A stretch of 21,888 bases of DNA from CAZFGK01 sp964518635 (lineage in GTDB: Bacteria; Zixibacteria; MSB-5A5; GN15; FEB-12), in NCBI GenBank assembly GCA_964518635.1, contig CAZFGK010000033.1, forward strand, positions 1 to 21,888. The letters are read 5' to 3'. The stretch's first letter is position 1. Each line of letters opens with the position of its first letter. Under the pieces are notes generated by a model. That model did not search any database and had not been told where the DNA came from. It saw only the letters and a list, made by a program, of their open reading frames with translations. Shown one piece after another: positions 15,289 through 21,888 of this stretch. Both the position numbers and the translations under genes were made by a program.

Positions 15289-16422
15289 ATGGCTCACGCC
15301 TATACGCCCGGACTCAAAGTTACTGATTCGCAGATCGTCAAGAAACAACGCCTCCTTCCATTGAAAGGGGATGTAATTGTTACCGTCGGACAGAAAGTCG
15401 GACCGGATGATGTCCTTGCGCGCACCCTTCTGCCGGGGCAGGTGGTCCCGCTCAACGTTGCCAACAAACTTGGCGTTGCTGAAAACGAAGTCCTTGAGTT
15501 GATGCTCAAGAAAGAGGGGGACACGGTCAAGAACGGCGAAGTGATCGCTGAGAATAAGCCGTTTCTCGGTCTGAAATTTTTGAAAGGCTCGACCTGCACG
15601 GCGACCATCGACGGGACCATCGAATCAATCTCCAAAGTAACAGGACAGGTTCTCCAGCGCGGCGCTCCAACGCCGGTTGAAGTGAAAGCATATATCTCAG
15701 GAACGGTCGTTGAAGTGTTACCAAGAGAGGGCGCAATCGTCGCCTGCTCGGCTGCTTACATTCAGGGGATTTTCGGCATTGGCGGAGAGACCAACGGTGA
15801 GATTGTTGTAGTCGTGCCGGATAACAAGACCGTCCTCTCAGATGACCTTATTTCCGACCGTCAGGCCGGAAAAATCGTTGTTGGTGGTTCCCTCGTTACT
15901 GCCGCGGCACTACGCAAGGCGATGACCTGCGGGGTGAGAGGGATTGTGGTCGGCGGTTTTGACGACAAAGACCTCCGCGATTTTCTTGGCAAAGATATCG
16001 GCGTCGCCATTACCGGAAACGAAGACATTCCAACAACACTCGTGGTCACCGAGGGTTTCGGCCAAATAGACATGGCGCGACGTACGTTCGATTTGTTAAA
16101 ACGACTCGAAGGGAAAGCGGCCTCGATCAACGGCGCCACACAGATTCGCGCTGGGGTGATTCGTCCCGAAATCGTTGTTCCGCTGGAAACTTCCGTTGCC
16201 GCCGGCGCCGGTGAAACCAAACCGATTGAAGGGCTCAAACCGGGCTCACCGGTGCGAGTCATTCGTCATCCCTATTTCGGCATGCTCGGAAAGGTGATTG
16301 ATCTCCCTGCACCGCTACAGAAACTCGGATCCGAATCAATGGCTCGTGTGCTCGAGGTCGAATTCGATGACGGCAAGCGTGCACTCGTTCCACGTGCCAA
16401 TGTCGAAATGATCGAGTCGTAA
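15289..16422 (+). CDS. Barrel-sandwich and KOW-like domain protein, partner unknown
   Basis: A 377-residue protein with no signal peptide or membrane helix. The N-terminal half has two lipoyl/RnfC-N-like barrel-sandwich segments: GDVIVTVGQKVGPDDVLART with GDTVKNGEVIAENKPF, and TATIDGTIESISKVTGQVLQ with AYISGTVVEVLPREGAIVAC. No biotinyl- or lipoyl-lysine motif (MKM or DKA) is present. The middle (about 165-270) has a Gly-rich alpha/beta region (GKIVVGGSLVTAAALRKAMT, GVRGIVVGGFDDKDL). The end (about 320-377) is KOW/SH3-like: LKPGSPVRVIRHPYFGMLGK to VEFDDGKRALVPRANVEMIE. The ATG at 15289 has AAGGAT about 16 bases upstream, farther than usual. Position after glmL suggests a functional link. Cysteines are few, so it is not an RnfC-type electron carrier. 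Confidence 0.84.
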   Translation: MAHAYTPGLKVTDSQIVKKQRLLPLKGDVIVTVGQKVGPDDVLARTLLPGQVVPLNVANKLGVAENEVLELMLKKEGDTVKNGEVIAENKPFLGLKFLKGSTCTATIDGTIESISKVTGQVLQRGAPTPVEVKAYISGTVVEVLPREGAIVACSAAYIQGIFGIGGETNGEIVVVVPDNKTVLSDDLISDRQAGKIVVGGSLVTAAALRKAMTCGVRGIVVGGFDDKDLRDFLGKDIGVAITGNEDIPTTLVVTEGFGQIDMARRTFDLLKRLEGKAASINGATQIRAGVIRPEIVVPLETSVAAGAGETKPIEGLKPGSPVRVIRHPYFGMLGKVIDLPAPLQKLGSESMARVLEVEFDDGKRALVPRANVEMIES

Positions 16423-16441
16423 AAAAGAAGAACTGCGAGTG

Positions 16442-16783
16442 TTACTGCGGGCCGGATTCGATGTTCGGCTCGTCAGTGACCGTTGAATCGACCTGCTGAT
16501 CAGTCAAAATTTCAAACGTATCAACAGCCGCGACTGAATCATCGGACTGACCGGTATTCGGCGAGAGACTCGTGTCCTCTTTCGGGTCAAGACGAGTCGC
16601 TTCCATATACTCTTCCGGTTGCCCCGCCATCGAGGTCTTCTGTCTGCTTCCCGGTTCATTGACGGGGGTGGAATCACATCCAAAACATCCCTGCAATCCT
16701 ACCAGCAACAGCCCGGCAGCAATGGGTTTCAGAAAACTCAGGATTCGTATTGATGATTGCATGAGTTGACTCTTGAGCATCAT
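16442..16783 (-). CDS. Small acidic lipoprotein, function unknown
   Basis: A lipoprotein of about 113 residues from the ATG at 16783 (ATG 16762 is an equal alternative; an upstream TTG at 16834 is less likely because it would place charged residues before the signal). The signal ends in GLLLVGLQGC, with LQGC as lipobox, followed by FGCDS. The mature part is short, acidic and rich in Ser, Thr, Asp and Glu, with low complexity, typical of an envelope linker rather than an enzyme. Asp at +5 and not +2 gives no Lol-avoidance signal. The gene converges with the KOW-protein gene (19-base gap) and diverges from tolQ. Confidence 0.68.
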   Translation of the reverse strand: MMLKSQLMQSSIRILSFLKPIAAGLLLVGLQGCFGCDSTPVNEPGSRQKTSMAGQPEEYMEATRLDPKEDTSLSPNTGQSDDSVAAVDTFEILTDQQVDSTVTDEPNIESGPQ

Positions 16784-16910
16784 CCGGACAGTCTTGTCAT
16801 AATCCCTTCTCAGGTCAACAAATGCTAGATCCAACCGATATTTTGCCCCGTCAGGTCTCGTAAAATCACCCGTCTTTAGTTGCTCTTTTTGTCACTCGCG
16901 GGTAGAATCA

Positions 16911-16938
16911 TTGACAGGAATTTTTTGCCGGTTATCGC
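16911..16938 (+). promoter_or_regulatory. Candidate promoter of the tol-pal operon
   Basis: A perfect -35 box TTGACA (16911-16916) is followed after 16 bases by a weak TATCGC (16933-16938), about 130 bases before the tolQ start. Confidence 0.32.
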
Positions 16939-17068
16939 CGAAGACGGGATGCATGATCTGCTGTCAGAGAATCTACTGGCGCAGATCAGGAAGAAAACCG
17001 GGCTTTCCGGCGTAGAACTATGCCGACTGAACAGATGAACGCTATCACGCTGCAAAAAGGAACCCCGC

Positions 17069-17788
17069 ATGATTGAACTTTCCCATCCCCCCATGATTGT
17101 CGCAGGTTCGATCTGGGATATTCTCCAGAGCAGCACCGCCTTCGGGCTTTTCATCATCATTTTGCTGGCGTTGCTCTCTGTCATCTCCTGGGCAGTAATT
17201 GCGGCAAAGTGGCGTGAGTTTGCGGCAGTCAAACGGGATAGTGATGCTTTCCTCCAGCTTTTTCGGACAAGTCGCCGACTTGATGAAATGGCCGGCCCGG
17301 CGCGCGCCGCACAGAAATCACCATATGCTGCAATTTTCTCTGCCGGATATCGTGAATGGTCCGAGCTGAGCGGCACACAGAAGAGTGGTCCGATTCCCGG
17401 GAATACCGCGCAGCTGACCGAAGTCGATGTCGAAGTCGTCGAGATGACCATGGAACGAGTCATGACCGAACAGCTCAGCAAACTCGAGCGTGGAGTGGTC
17501 GTACTTGCAACCGTCGCAACCGCTTCCCCATTTCTCGGTCTACTGGGAACCGTTGTTGGAATCATGGATTCCTTCTGGTCAATCGGGGAACGTGGCTCAG
17601 CATCTCTCGCTGTCGTTGCTCCGGGTATCGCCGAAGCCCTTCTTGCCACTATTGTTGGCCTCGGCGCAGCAATCCCGGCGGTAATTGCCTACAACTGGGC
17701 GAATAACCGATTGAAGCAATTGCATGACGGCGCCTACGGCTTCATTCTCGAAGTCCTCTCGCGTATCAGACGTGCGGAGCGAGGATAA
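17069..17788 (+). CDS. tolQ: TolQ, Tol-Pal proton channel subunit (MotA/TolQ/ExbB family)
   Basis: TolQ with TolR forms the proton-driven motor of the Tol-Pal system in the inner membrane, which energises outer-membrane constriction at division. The 239-residue product has three membrane helices: about 14-38, about 145-170 (VVVLATVATASPFLGLLGTV and VGIMDSF) and about 185-210 (VAPGIAEALLATIVGLGAAI and PAVIAYNW). The long cytoplasmic loop between helices 1 and 2 and the TASPFLGLLGTV motif are diagnostic. ExbB is the alternative, but the neighbours tolB and pal settle the choice. AAGGA precedes the ATG. Confidence 0.95.
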   Translation: MIELSHPPMIVAGSIWDILQSSTAFGLFIIILLALLSVISWAVIAAKWREFAAVKRDSDAFLQLFRTSRRLDEMAGPARAAQKSPYAAIFSAGYREWSELSGTQKSGPIPGNTAQLTEVDVEVVEMTMERVMTEQLSKLERGVVVLATVATASPFLGLLGTVVGIMDSFWSIGERGSASLAVVAPGIAEALLATIVGLGAAIPAVIAYNWANNRLKQLHDGAYGFILEVLSRIRRAERG

Positions 17789-17789
17789 G

Positions 17790-18218
17790 ATGCGCCGTCG
17801 TCCGAGAAGCCGTCAGTATCACGCCAGCGCCGAGATCAACATTACGAATCTCGTCGATGTCGTGCTGGTGCTGCTGATCATCTTCATGATCTCTGCCCCG
17901 TTGCTGCAATCCGGTATTGAAATCAACATGCCGAAGACTCGTGCGGCGATCAAGACCGAGCCATCCGAAGGGGTGGTGCTGACGATCGATGCCAAAGGTG
18001 GAATTTTCGTAAATGATGAATTCGCAAACCCGGAGAATCTCGGCGATAAAGTCAAAGATGCTATGTCACGAAAGAACACCGAAAATGTCTATGTCCGCGC
18101 CGACTCGGCGATTGCCTACGGGAAAGCGATTGATGTAATCGCCCGTCTGCGTGAGGCCGGAGTCACCAGTATCGGTCTGGTGACTGCCCATGAACAACCG
18201 CGCAAAGGGCAGAAGTAA
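17790..18218 (+). CDS. tolR: TolR, Tol-Pal motor subunit (ExbD/TolR family)
   Basis: A 142-residue protein with a basic N-terminus (MRRRPRSRQYHASAEINITN), one membrane helix (about 23-42: LVDVVLVLLIIFMISAPLLQ) with the conserved proton-path Asp in NLVDVVLVLLIIFM, and a periplasmic domain ending DVIARLREAGVTSIGLVT. The ATG at 17790 is one base after the tolQ stop, with GAGG inside tolQ. An in-frame upstream extension to 17724 would only re-read tolQ sequence. Confidence 0.95.
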   Translation: MRRRPRSRQYHASAEINITNLVDVVLVLLIIFMISAPLLQSGIEINMPKTRAAIKTEPSEGVVLTIDAKGGIFVNDEFANPENLGDKVKDAMSRKNTENVYVRADSAIAYGKAIDVIARLREAGVTSIGLVTAHEQPRKGQK

Positions 18219-18230
18219 CAGAGCGAGCCC

Positions 18231-18995
18231 GTGATTAATCTTCGCACATTGCTCTACTCCATCGGCATTCATGTCATCACTCTGGTGGTGCTGTTTGTGA
18301 TGCCATCGATGAATCTGATGAGCAAACCGAAAGAGGATGTGATCAAGGTCACGCTTCTCCAGGGGGTTCCTACTGGTTCACTCAAGCCCAGCATGCCACC
18401 GCCAGAGCCGGAACTGGAAACGAAGGGAATCGAATCAGAAAAGCCGATTGAAACGAAAGATGATGCCAAACCAATTGAATTAGAGAAGCCCGACAAACCG
18501 GAAGTAAAGCCAGAAAAGAAACCCGAGAAAAAAGTCGATTCGCCGAAGAAGAAAACCGAGACCAAAAAACGCAATCAGAACACCTACAAGAAGCCGACAA
18601 CGAATAAAAAGGTCAAAGAGCTGGATGCCGCAGCACTGGCGAATGCTCAGGATTCCGGTGACGGGGACGCACCAGTCGGCAGTCCGCTCGGCACCGCGAC
18701 CGTCGACAACGCGAATTTTACCTACACCTGGTGGATGACGCAGAGCTTCAACAAGATTCAGGGGAACATGCGAAATACGGTGCAGACGGATGAACGTCTT
18801 GTCTGCGAAATCTATTTTCAGGTACTTAGATCCGGCCGTGTGGCCGAGATGAAAGTGGTGAACTCATCCGGTGATGAGTTGTTTGATCGGGACTGCCTCG
18901 ACGCTATCGAGCGTTCGGTCCCCTTCCCGCCACTACCGCAGGAATACAAGGAGGAAATCATTGGAATCACGCTACCGTTTCTCAATTCGTATTAG
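18231..18995 (+). CDS. tolA: TolA-like / TonB-family energy transducer
   Basis: A 254-residue protein linking the TolQR motor to the outer membrane. It has one N-terminal helix (about 5-25), a Pro/Glu/Lys-rich linker (about 45-130) and a C-terminal TonB/TolA domain (about 165-254) with RSGRVAEMKVVNSSGDELFD, DCLDAIERSVPFPPLPQEYK. This arrangement suits TolA in this operon position, though sequence similarity is to the general TonB C-terminal family. The start is GTG at 18231 with GAGCGAG upstream. Its last 35 bases overlap tolB. Confidence 0.85.
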   Translation: MINLRTLLYSIGIHVITLVVLFVMPSMNLMSKPKEDVIKVTLLQGVPTGSLKPSMPPPEPELETKGIESEKPIETKDDAKPIELEKPDKPEVKPEKKPEKKVDSPKKKTETKKRNQNTYKKPTTNKKVKELDAAALANAQDSGDGDAPVGSPLGTATVDNANFTYTWWMTQSFNKIQGNMRNTVQTDERLVCEIYFQVLRSGRVAEMKVVNSSGDELFDRDCLDAIERSVPFPPLPQEYKEEIIGITLPFLNSY

Positions 18996-20325
18996 ATCGA
19001 TAATTCGATTCACTCTCTCTGCTCTCTTGATCGTGGGTGGATTGTTGAGCATGCCGTCAGTGTCACACGCCCAGTTCAGCGATGTGCCGAATATCTTTTT
19101 CGATACCGTCCGCGCCGGGGATATTGTCGCCAAGCCAATCGGCGTTGACGATGTCAAATTCATCGGTACGACTGCAATTGGAAATTCTGAAAAGACAATC
19201 CTGCTCAATGTCGCGACGATTGTCCGCAATGATCTGGAATTCTGCTCTGATTTCGATATCGTCCCGATTGATAGTTTCTATCTGAAAACATACGAAATCA
19301 AAGAGCTCGATCTCGCTGGCTGGAAACGGCTCGGCGCAACCTATGCCGTCCGTCTTGAGGCAGAATTCCCAAACAACAACCTGCGAATCTATTGGCGACT
19401 CTTTGAAACACGCACCCAGACCCGCATTGCTGAAGGGAAAGTAGAAGACAATCAGTCATTCTTTCGTGAACTCTCCCACGATATCGCCAATCAGATTGTC
19501 CAGACACTCACCGGAGAACCGGGGATTTTCCGGACCAGTATCGTCTATGTCCGAAAGATGGCTCGTGGGAAAGAGCTTTTTCTCTCCGACTTCGACGGCT
19601 ACAACGAACGTCAACTGACCCGCATGAACACCATCTGCCTCTCGCCGAACTTCGCCCCGAATATGGAAGAGGTCTATTTCGTCGCCTACACCAACAATGC
19701 CTGGGAGCTACACCGAGTCCATATCCAGACCGCCAAGGTCACACGACTGGCAGGTTTCGCTGGCCTGATCACCGCCCCGCGTGTCTCCCCCAAAGGGGAC
19801 CAGATTGCTTGTGTGTTGACCAAGGACGGCAATGCAGAGATCTACCTGCTTGGACTCGACGGGAAGATTATCCGCCGCCTGACCAACAGCGCGGCTATCG
19901 AATCAGCCCCGACTTGGTCACCGGATGGGGGGCGTATCGCATTCACCTCCGACCGTACCGGGTCGCCGCAGGTCTATGTCATGAACAGTGACGGGACAAA
20001 TGTCTCACGATTGACTTTTGAAGGAAAATACAACGACTCCCCGCTCTGGTCGCTGCGTGGTGAACGGGTGACGTTTGTGAGCCGTACGTCGCAGGGTCGT
20101 TTCGATCTTGCCTCGATAAACACTGACGGCAGCAACTACCGTGTACTCACCCAGCTTGGGCAAAATGAAAATCCGCATTTCTCACCGGATGGGAAGCAGA
20201 TCATCTTTGCATCGACCCGCCTTGGCGGCAGCGATGTCTTTTCGATGGACCTGACTGGTCGAAATCAGCGAAAACTGACCAAGAGCGGGGATGCCTCCAA
20301 CCCGACCTGGGGACCGATTCGTTAG
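18961..20325 (+). CDS. tolB: TolB, periplasmic beta-propeller of the Tol-Pal system
   Basis: A 454-residue periplasmic protein that binds Pal. I place the start at TTG 18961: AAGGAGG sits just upstream within tolA, and the resulting N-terminus (MESRYRFSIRIRSI, hydrophobic core, VSHA-QFS) is a normal signal peptide. A longer reading to 18871 adds a low-quality Arg-rich segment inside tolA. After the N-terminal TolB domain (about 45-190) come five PD40/WD40-like propeller repeats, each with a SPDG-type turn: SPNFAPNMEEVYF, SPKGDQIACVL, WSPDGGRIAFTSDR, WSLRGERVTFVSR and FSPDGKQIIFASTR. Length and repeats match the family. Confidence 0.95.
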   Translation: MESRYRFSIRIRSIIRFTLSALLIVGGLLSMPSVSHAQFSDVPNIFFDTVRAGDIVAKPIGVDDVKFIGTTAIGNSEKTILLNVATIVRNDLEFCSDFDIVPIDSFYLKTYEIKELDLAGWKRLGATYAVRLEAEFPNNNLRIYWRLFETRTQTRIAEGKVEDNQSFFRELSHDIANQIVQTLTGEPGIFRTSIVYVRKMARGKELFLSDFDGYNERQLTRMNTICLSPNFAPNMEEVYFVAYTNNAWELHRVHIQTAKVTRLAGFAGLITAPRVSPKGDQIACVLTKDGNAEIYLLGLDGKIIRRLTNSAAIESAPTWSPDGGRIAFTSDRTGSPQVYVMNSDGTNVSRLTFEGKYNDSPLWSLRGERVTFVSRTSQGRFDLASINTDGSNYRVLTQLGQNENPHFSPDGKQIIFASTRLGGSDVFSMDLTGRNQRKLTKSGDASNPTWGPIR

Positions 20326-20420
20326 GAATCGGAGTTGAATGGAACGCCCTCGCAACTGGCGGGTTAAATCTCCGTGAACCATGCATTTTCGAACGGAAAA
20401 AATAACCCGTTTTTGATTGA

Positions 20421-20438
20421 CCCCGCTTTCGTGCGGGG
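20421..20438. repeat. Hairpin between tolB and pal
   Basis: CCCCGC (20421-20426) pairs perfectly with GCGGGG (20433-20438) around a TTTCGT loop. No T-run follows, so it is not a standard terminator; an mRNA-stability or processing hairpin is more likely. Confidence 0.55.
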
Positions 20439-20473
20439 CATACATTGCATGCAAGAAGTAGCAAGTCTCTCAT

Positions 20474-20493
20474 GCGGACAGTTTGATGTCCGC
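20474..20493. repeat. Second hairpin between tolB and pal
   Basis: GCGGAC (20474-20479) pairs with GTCCGC (20488-20493) around an 8-base loop, about 53 bases before the pal start. A TTGCATGCAA palindrome (20445-20454) and an ACATTT-TG-AAATGT dyad (20503-20516) lie on either side. Confidence 0.5.
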
Positions 20494-20545
20494 CGGTACG
20501 ATACATTTTGAAATGTTGAACATAGAAGCGGGAAGGACCCTCATA

Positions 20546-21064
20546 ATGAAATTTTCCAGAATAGTACAAGCCACTGCAATCCTCGGCGTCGCGTTTCTCA
20601 CGTGGGGATGCCCATCGAAACCAAAGCCAGCGGTAGAACCACCACCGACCACAAACAACGATACTAACAAGCCACCCGATACGAAGCCGCCGGATAATCC
20701 GCCAGTCGAAAAACCGGCACTCACTGAGTCACAGTTGATGACTGTCTACTATGACTTCGATCAGTTCAATCTTCGTTCGGATGCGCGCTCATCACTCGAT
20801 GCGAATTTCCGTCTGCTACAGGAATATCCGGCTGCGATTGTAAAGATCGAAGGACACTGCGATGAACGTGGCACGGTCGAATACAACCTCGCCCTCGGTG
20901 AAAAACGTGCCCGCGCGGCAATGGACTATCTGGTCTCGCTCGGCATCGCCTCCAATCGTATTTCAATTGTCTCATTCGGGAAAGAACGACCGGCATCAAT
21001 GGGAAGTAACGAAGAGGCCTGGGCACGAAATCGTCGGGCTGAGTTCCGTGTCATCTCGCAGTAA
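20546..21064 (+). CDS. pal: Pal, peptidoglycan-associated lipoprotein
   Basis: An outer-membrane lipoprotein of 172 residues that binds peptidoglycan and TolB. It has a signal peptide (MKFSRIVQATAILGVAFLTWGC), a Pro/Lys/Thr linker (about 23-60), and an OmpA-like domain (about 70-172) with VYYDFDQFNLR, GHCDERGTVEYNLALGEKRA and NRRAEF, the peptidoglycan-binding residues of the family. The lipobox reads TWGC after AFL, which is atypical at -3 and -2. The start is ATG 20546 with AAGGA upstream; an earlier in-frame ATG at 20483 lies in the hairpin region. Confidence 0.95.
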   Translation: MKFSRIVQATAILGVAFLTWGCPSKPKPAVEPPPTTNNDTNKPPDTKPPDNPPVEKPALTESQLMTVYYDFDQFNLRSDARSSLDANFRLLQEYPAAIVKIEGHCDERGTVEYNLALGEKRARAAMDYLVSLGIASNRISIVSFGKERPASMGSNEEAWARNRRAEFRVISQ

Positions 21065-21084
21065 CCAGCAAAGCGAGAATTAAA

Positions 21085-21849
21085 ATGCATACACTTCAAT
21101 CGTCTGTACAAAACGCCCCTGTAAAAGGGGCGTTTTTCGTCCTCATTCTCATATCTCTCATGCTCACTACCGGCTGCATGACAAAACGAGATGGTGAAGA
21201 GATCAAGGCACGTCTGCTCACTATTGAGCAGAACAACACCAAGACGGTGAATCTCGTCGCTCGAATGGACTCGTTGGTGACCAAAAACACCGAAGCGAGC
21301 AACATGCTGAATGTGAACAATCGAAACTCATTCGATGATCTCACGCGCCAGTTGCAGCAGTTGCAGCAGAATGTGAATGACATTACTGATCGTCTTGAGA
21401 AGATGAATCGCTCTCCCAAGGGGGGACTCAATTCATCTTCAGGCGCAACTGGGGCGACAAGCACGGTAGTCAGTCCGCAGTGTCAGGTTGCTTATGATGA
21501 TGCCTTCGTGCTGGTCCGTAAGGGACAGTATCAGTCGGCCATAGATGGCTTCCGGAAATTCCTGACCGACTGTCCGTCACATGACAACAGTGCCAATGCG
21601 CACTACTGGATTGGTGAATGTTATTATTCGACTGAAAAATACGCCGATGCGATTACTGAGTTTCAGTATGTCATGGATAACTACAAGCAATTCGACAAGC
21701 TCTCGACGACCCTCTACAAGATTGGTCGCTCGAATCAGGAGCTGAATAAGAAAGATGAAGCGAAGAAGGCCTATCAGCAGGTCATGAACGACTTCAAGGG
21801 GACGCTTGAAGCCGAGCAGGCCAAAGAGCGGCTCAAAGATCTGAAATAG
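21085..21849 (+). CDS. cpoB: CpoB (YbgF), Tol-Pal-associated TPR lipoprotein
   Basis: A 254-residue envelope protein that in E. coli coordinates Tol-Pal with peptidoglycan synthesis. It has an N-terminal signal ending in LMLTTGC (lipobox TTGC), so it is probably a lipoprotein here; a coiled coil follows (about 40-110), then a Gly/Ser/Thr linker and three TPR-like repeats (about 130-254: AFVLVRKGQYQSAIDGFRKF, AHYWIGECYYSTEKYADAIT, TTLYKIGRSNQELNKKDEAK). The ATG at 21085 has only a weak GCGAG upstream. A terminator hairpin lies within codons 9-18. Confidence 0.9.
   Translation: MHTLQSSVQNAPVKGAFFVLILISLMLTTGCMTKRDGEEIKARLLTIEQNNTKTVNLVARMDSLVTKNTEASNMLNVNNRNSFDDLTRQLQQLQQNVNDITDRLEKMNRSPKGGLNSSSGATGATSTVVSPQCQVAYDDAFVLVRKGQYQSAIDGFRKFLTDCPSHDNSANAHYWIGECYYSTEKYADAITEFQYVMDNYKQFDKLSTTLYKIGRSNQELNKKDEAKKAYQQVMNDFKGTLEAEQAKERLKDLK
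21110..21137 (+). terminator. Intrinsic terminator structure inside the start of cpoB
   Basis: AAAACGCCCC (21110-21119) pairs perfectly with GGGGCGTTTT (21127-21136) around the loop TGTAAAA, ending in a five-T run. It sits 45 bases after the pal stop and within cpoB codons 9-18, which encode part of the CpoB signal peptide. It should end most pal transcripts unless ribosomes on cpoB or other factors keep it open. Confidence 0.75.
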
Positions 21850-21888
21850 TCAGATCGTATCGTGCCACTACGGGTTCGCATCGATTCC

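Noticed and set aside
16876..17649. A long minus-strand open frame (257 codons) over tolQ
   Set aside because: Its translation is Ser/Arg/Thr-rich low-quality sequence without motifs, and it is antisense to well-conserved tolQ.
1..21888. CRISPR array, insertion sequence, integrase, tRNA or rRNA gene
   Set aside because: I saw no regularly spaced repeats, transposase-like protein, terminal inverted repeats or tRNA-like arms in the window.

Overview
The window reads as a bacterial chromosome segment from a Gram-negative lineage. It has a complete Tol-Pal envelope operon, several signal peptides and lipoproteins, and moderate GC. The mix of an orphan GlmL-type ASKHA protein, Fn3-bearing membrane proteins of unknown function, and Tol-Pal-CpoB suggests a poorly characterised lineage such as Zixibacteria or another FCB-type candidate phylum. 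That placement is inference; there is no rRNA or tRNA here to confirm it.

Layout. (1) 1-377, minus: the N-terminal piece of pyruvate phosphate dikinase, cut by the window edge. (2) 586-930, minus: a small basic protein with a tandem 15-residue repeat and its own intrinsic terminator. (3) 1365-12139, minus: twelve tightly packed membrane-protein genes forming three tandem copies of one four-gene cassette (called A-B-C-D here). A has a signal peptide, an Fn3-like domain, a membrane segment, a conserved cytoplasmic domain and a second membrane segment. B is a six-helix membrane protein. C is a membrane-anchored extracytoplasmic alpha/beta domain. D is a multi-pass membrane protein. The copies have diverged strongly but share family signatures. 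(4) 12140-12577: a divergent control region. (5) 12578-16422, plus: a GlmL/MutL-family ASKHA protein, an exported or anchored protein of unknown function, and a protein with barrel-sandwich repeats and a KOW-like C-terminus. (6) 16442-16783, minus: a small lipoprotein. (7) 17069-21849, plus: tolQ-tolR-tolA-tolB-pal-cpoB.

The main candidate for an undescribed system is the triplicated cassette. Its twelve genes abut or overlap, and predicted topologies are compatible across copies: Fn3 and C domains outside, the large A domain inside. It is transcribed divergently from an ATP-binding-fold (ASKHA) gene with no glutamate mutase subunits in view. A reasonable inference is a hetero-oligomeric envelope complex built from three related modules, possibly serviced by the neighbouring cytoplasmic proteins. 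No substrate or activity can be read from the sequence.

Regulatory features include a well-formed promoter with a dyad over its -10 box in front of glmL, a near-perfect intrinsic terminator embedded in the first codons of cpoB, several hairpins between tolB and pal, and a TTG start for tolB inside the end of tolA.
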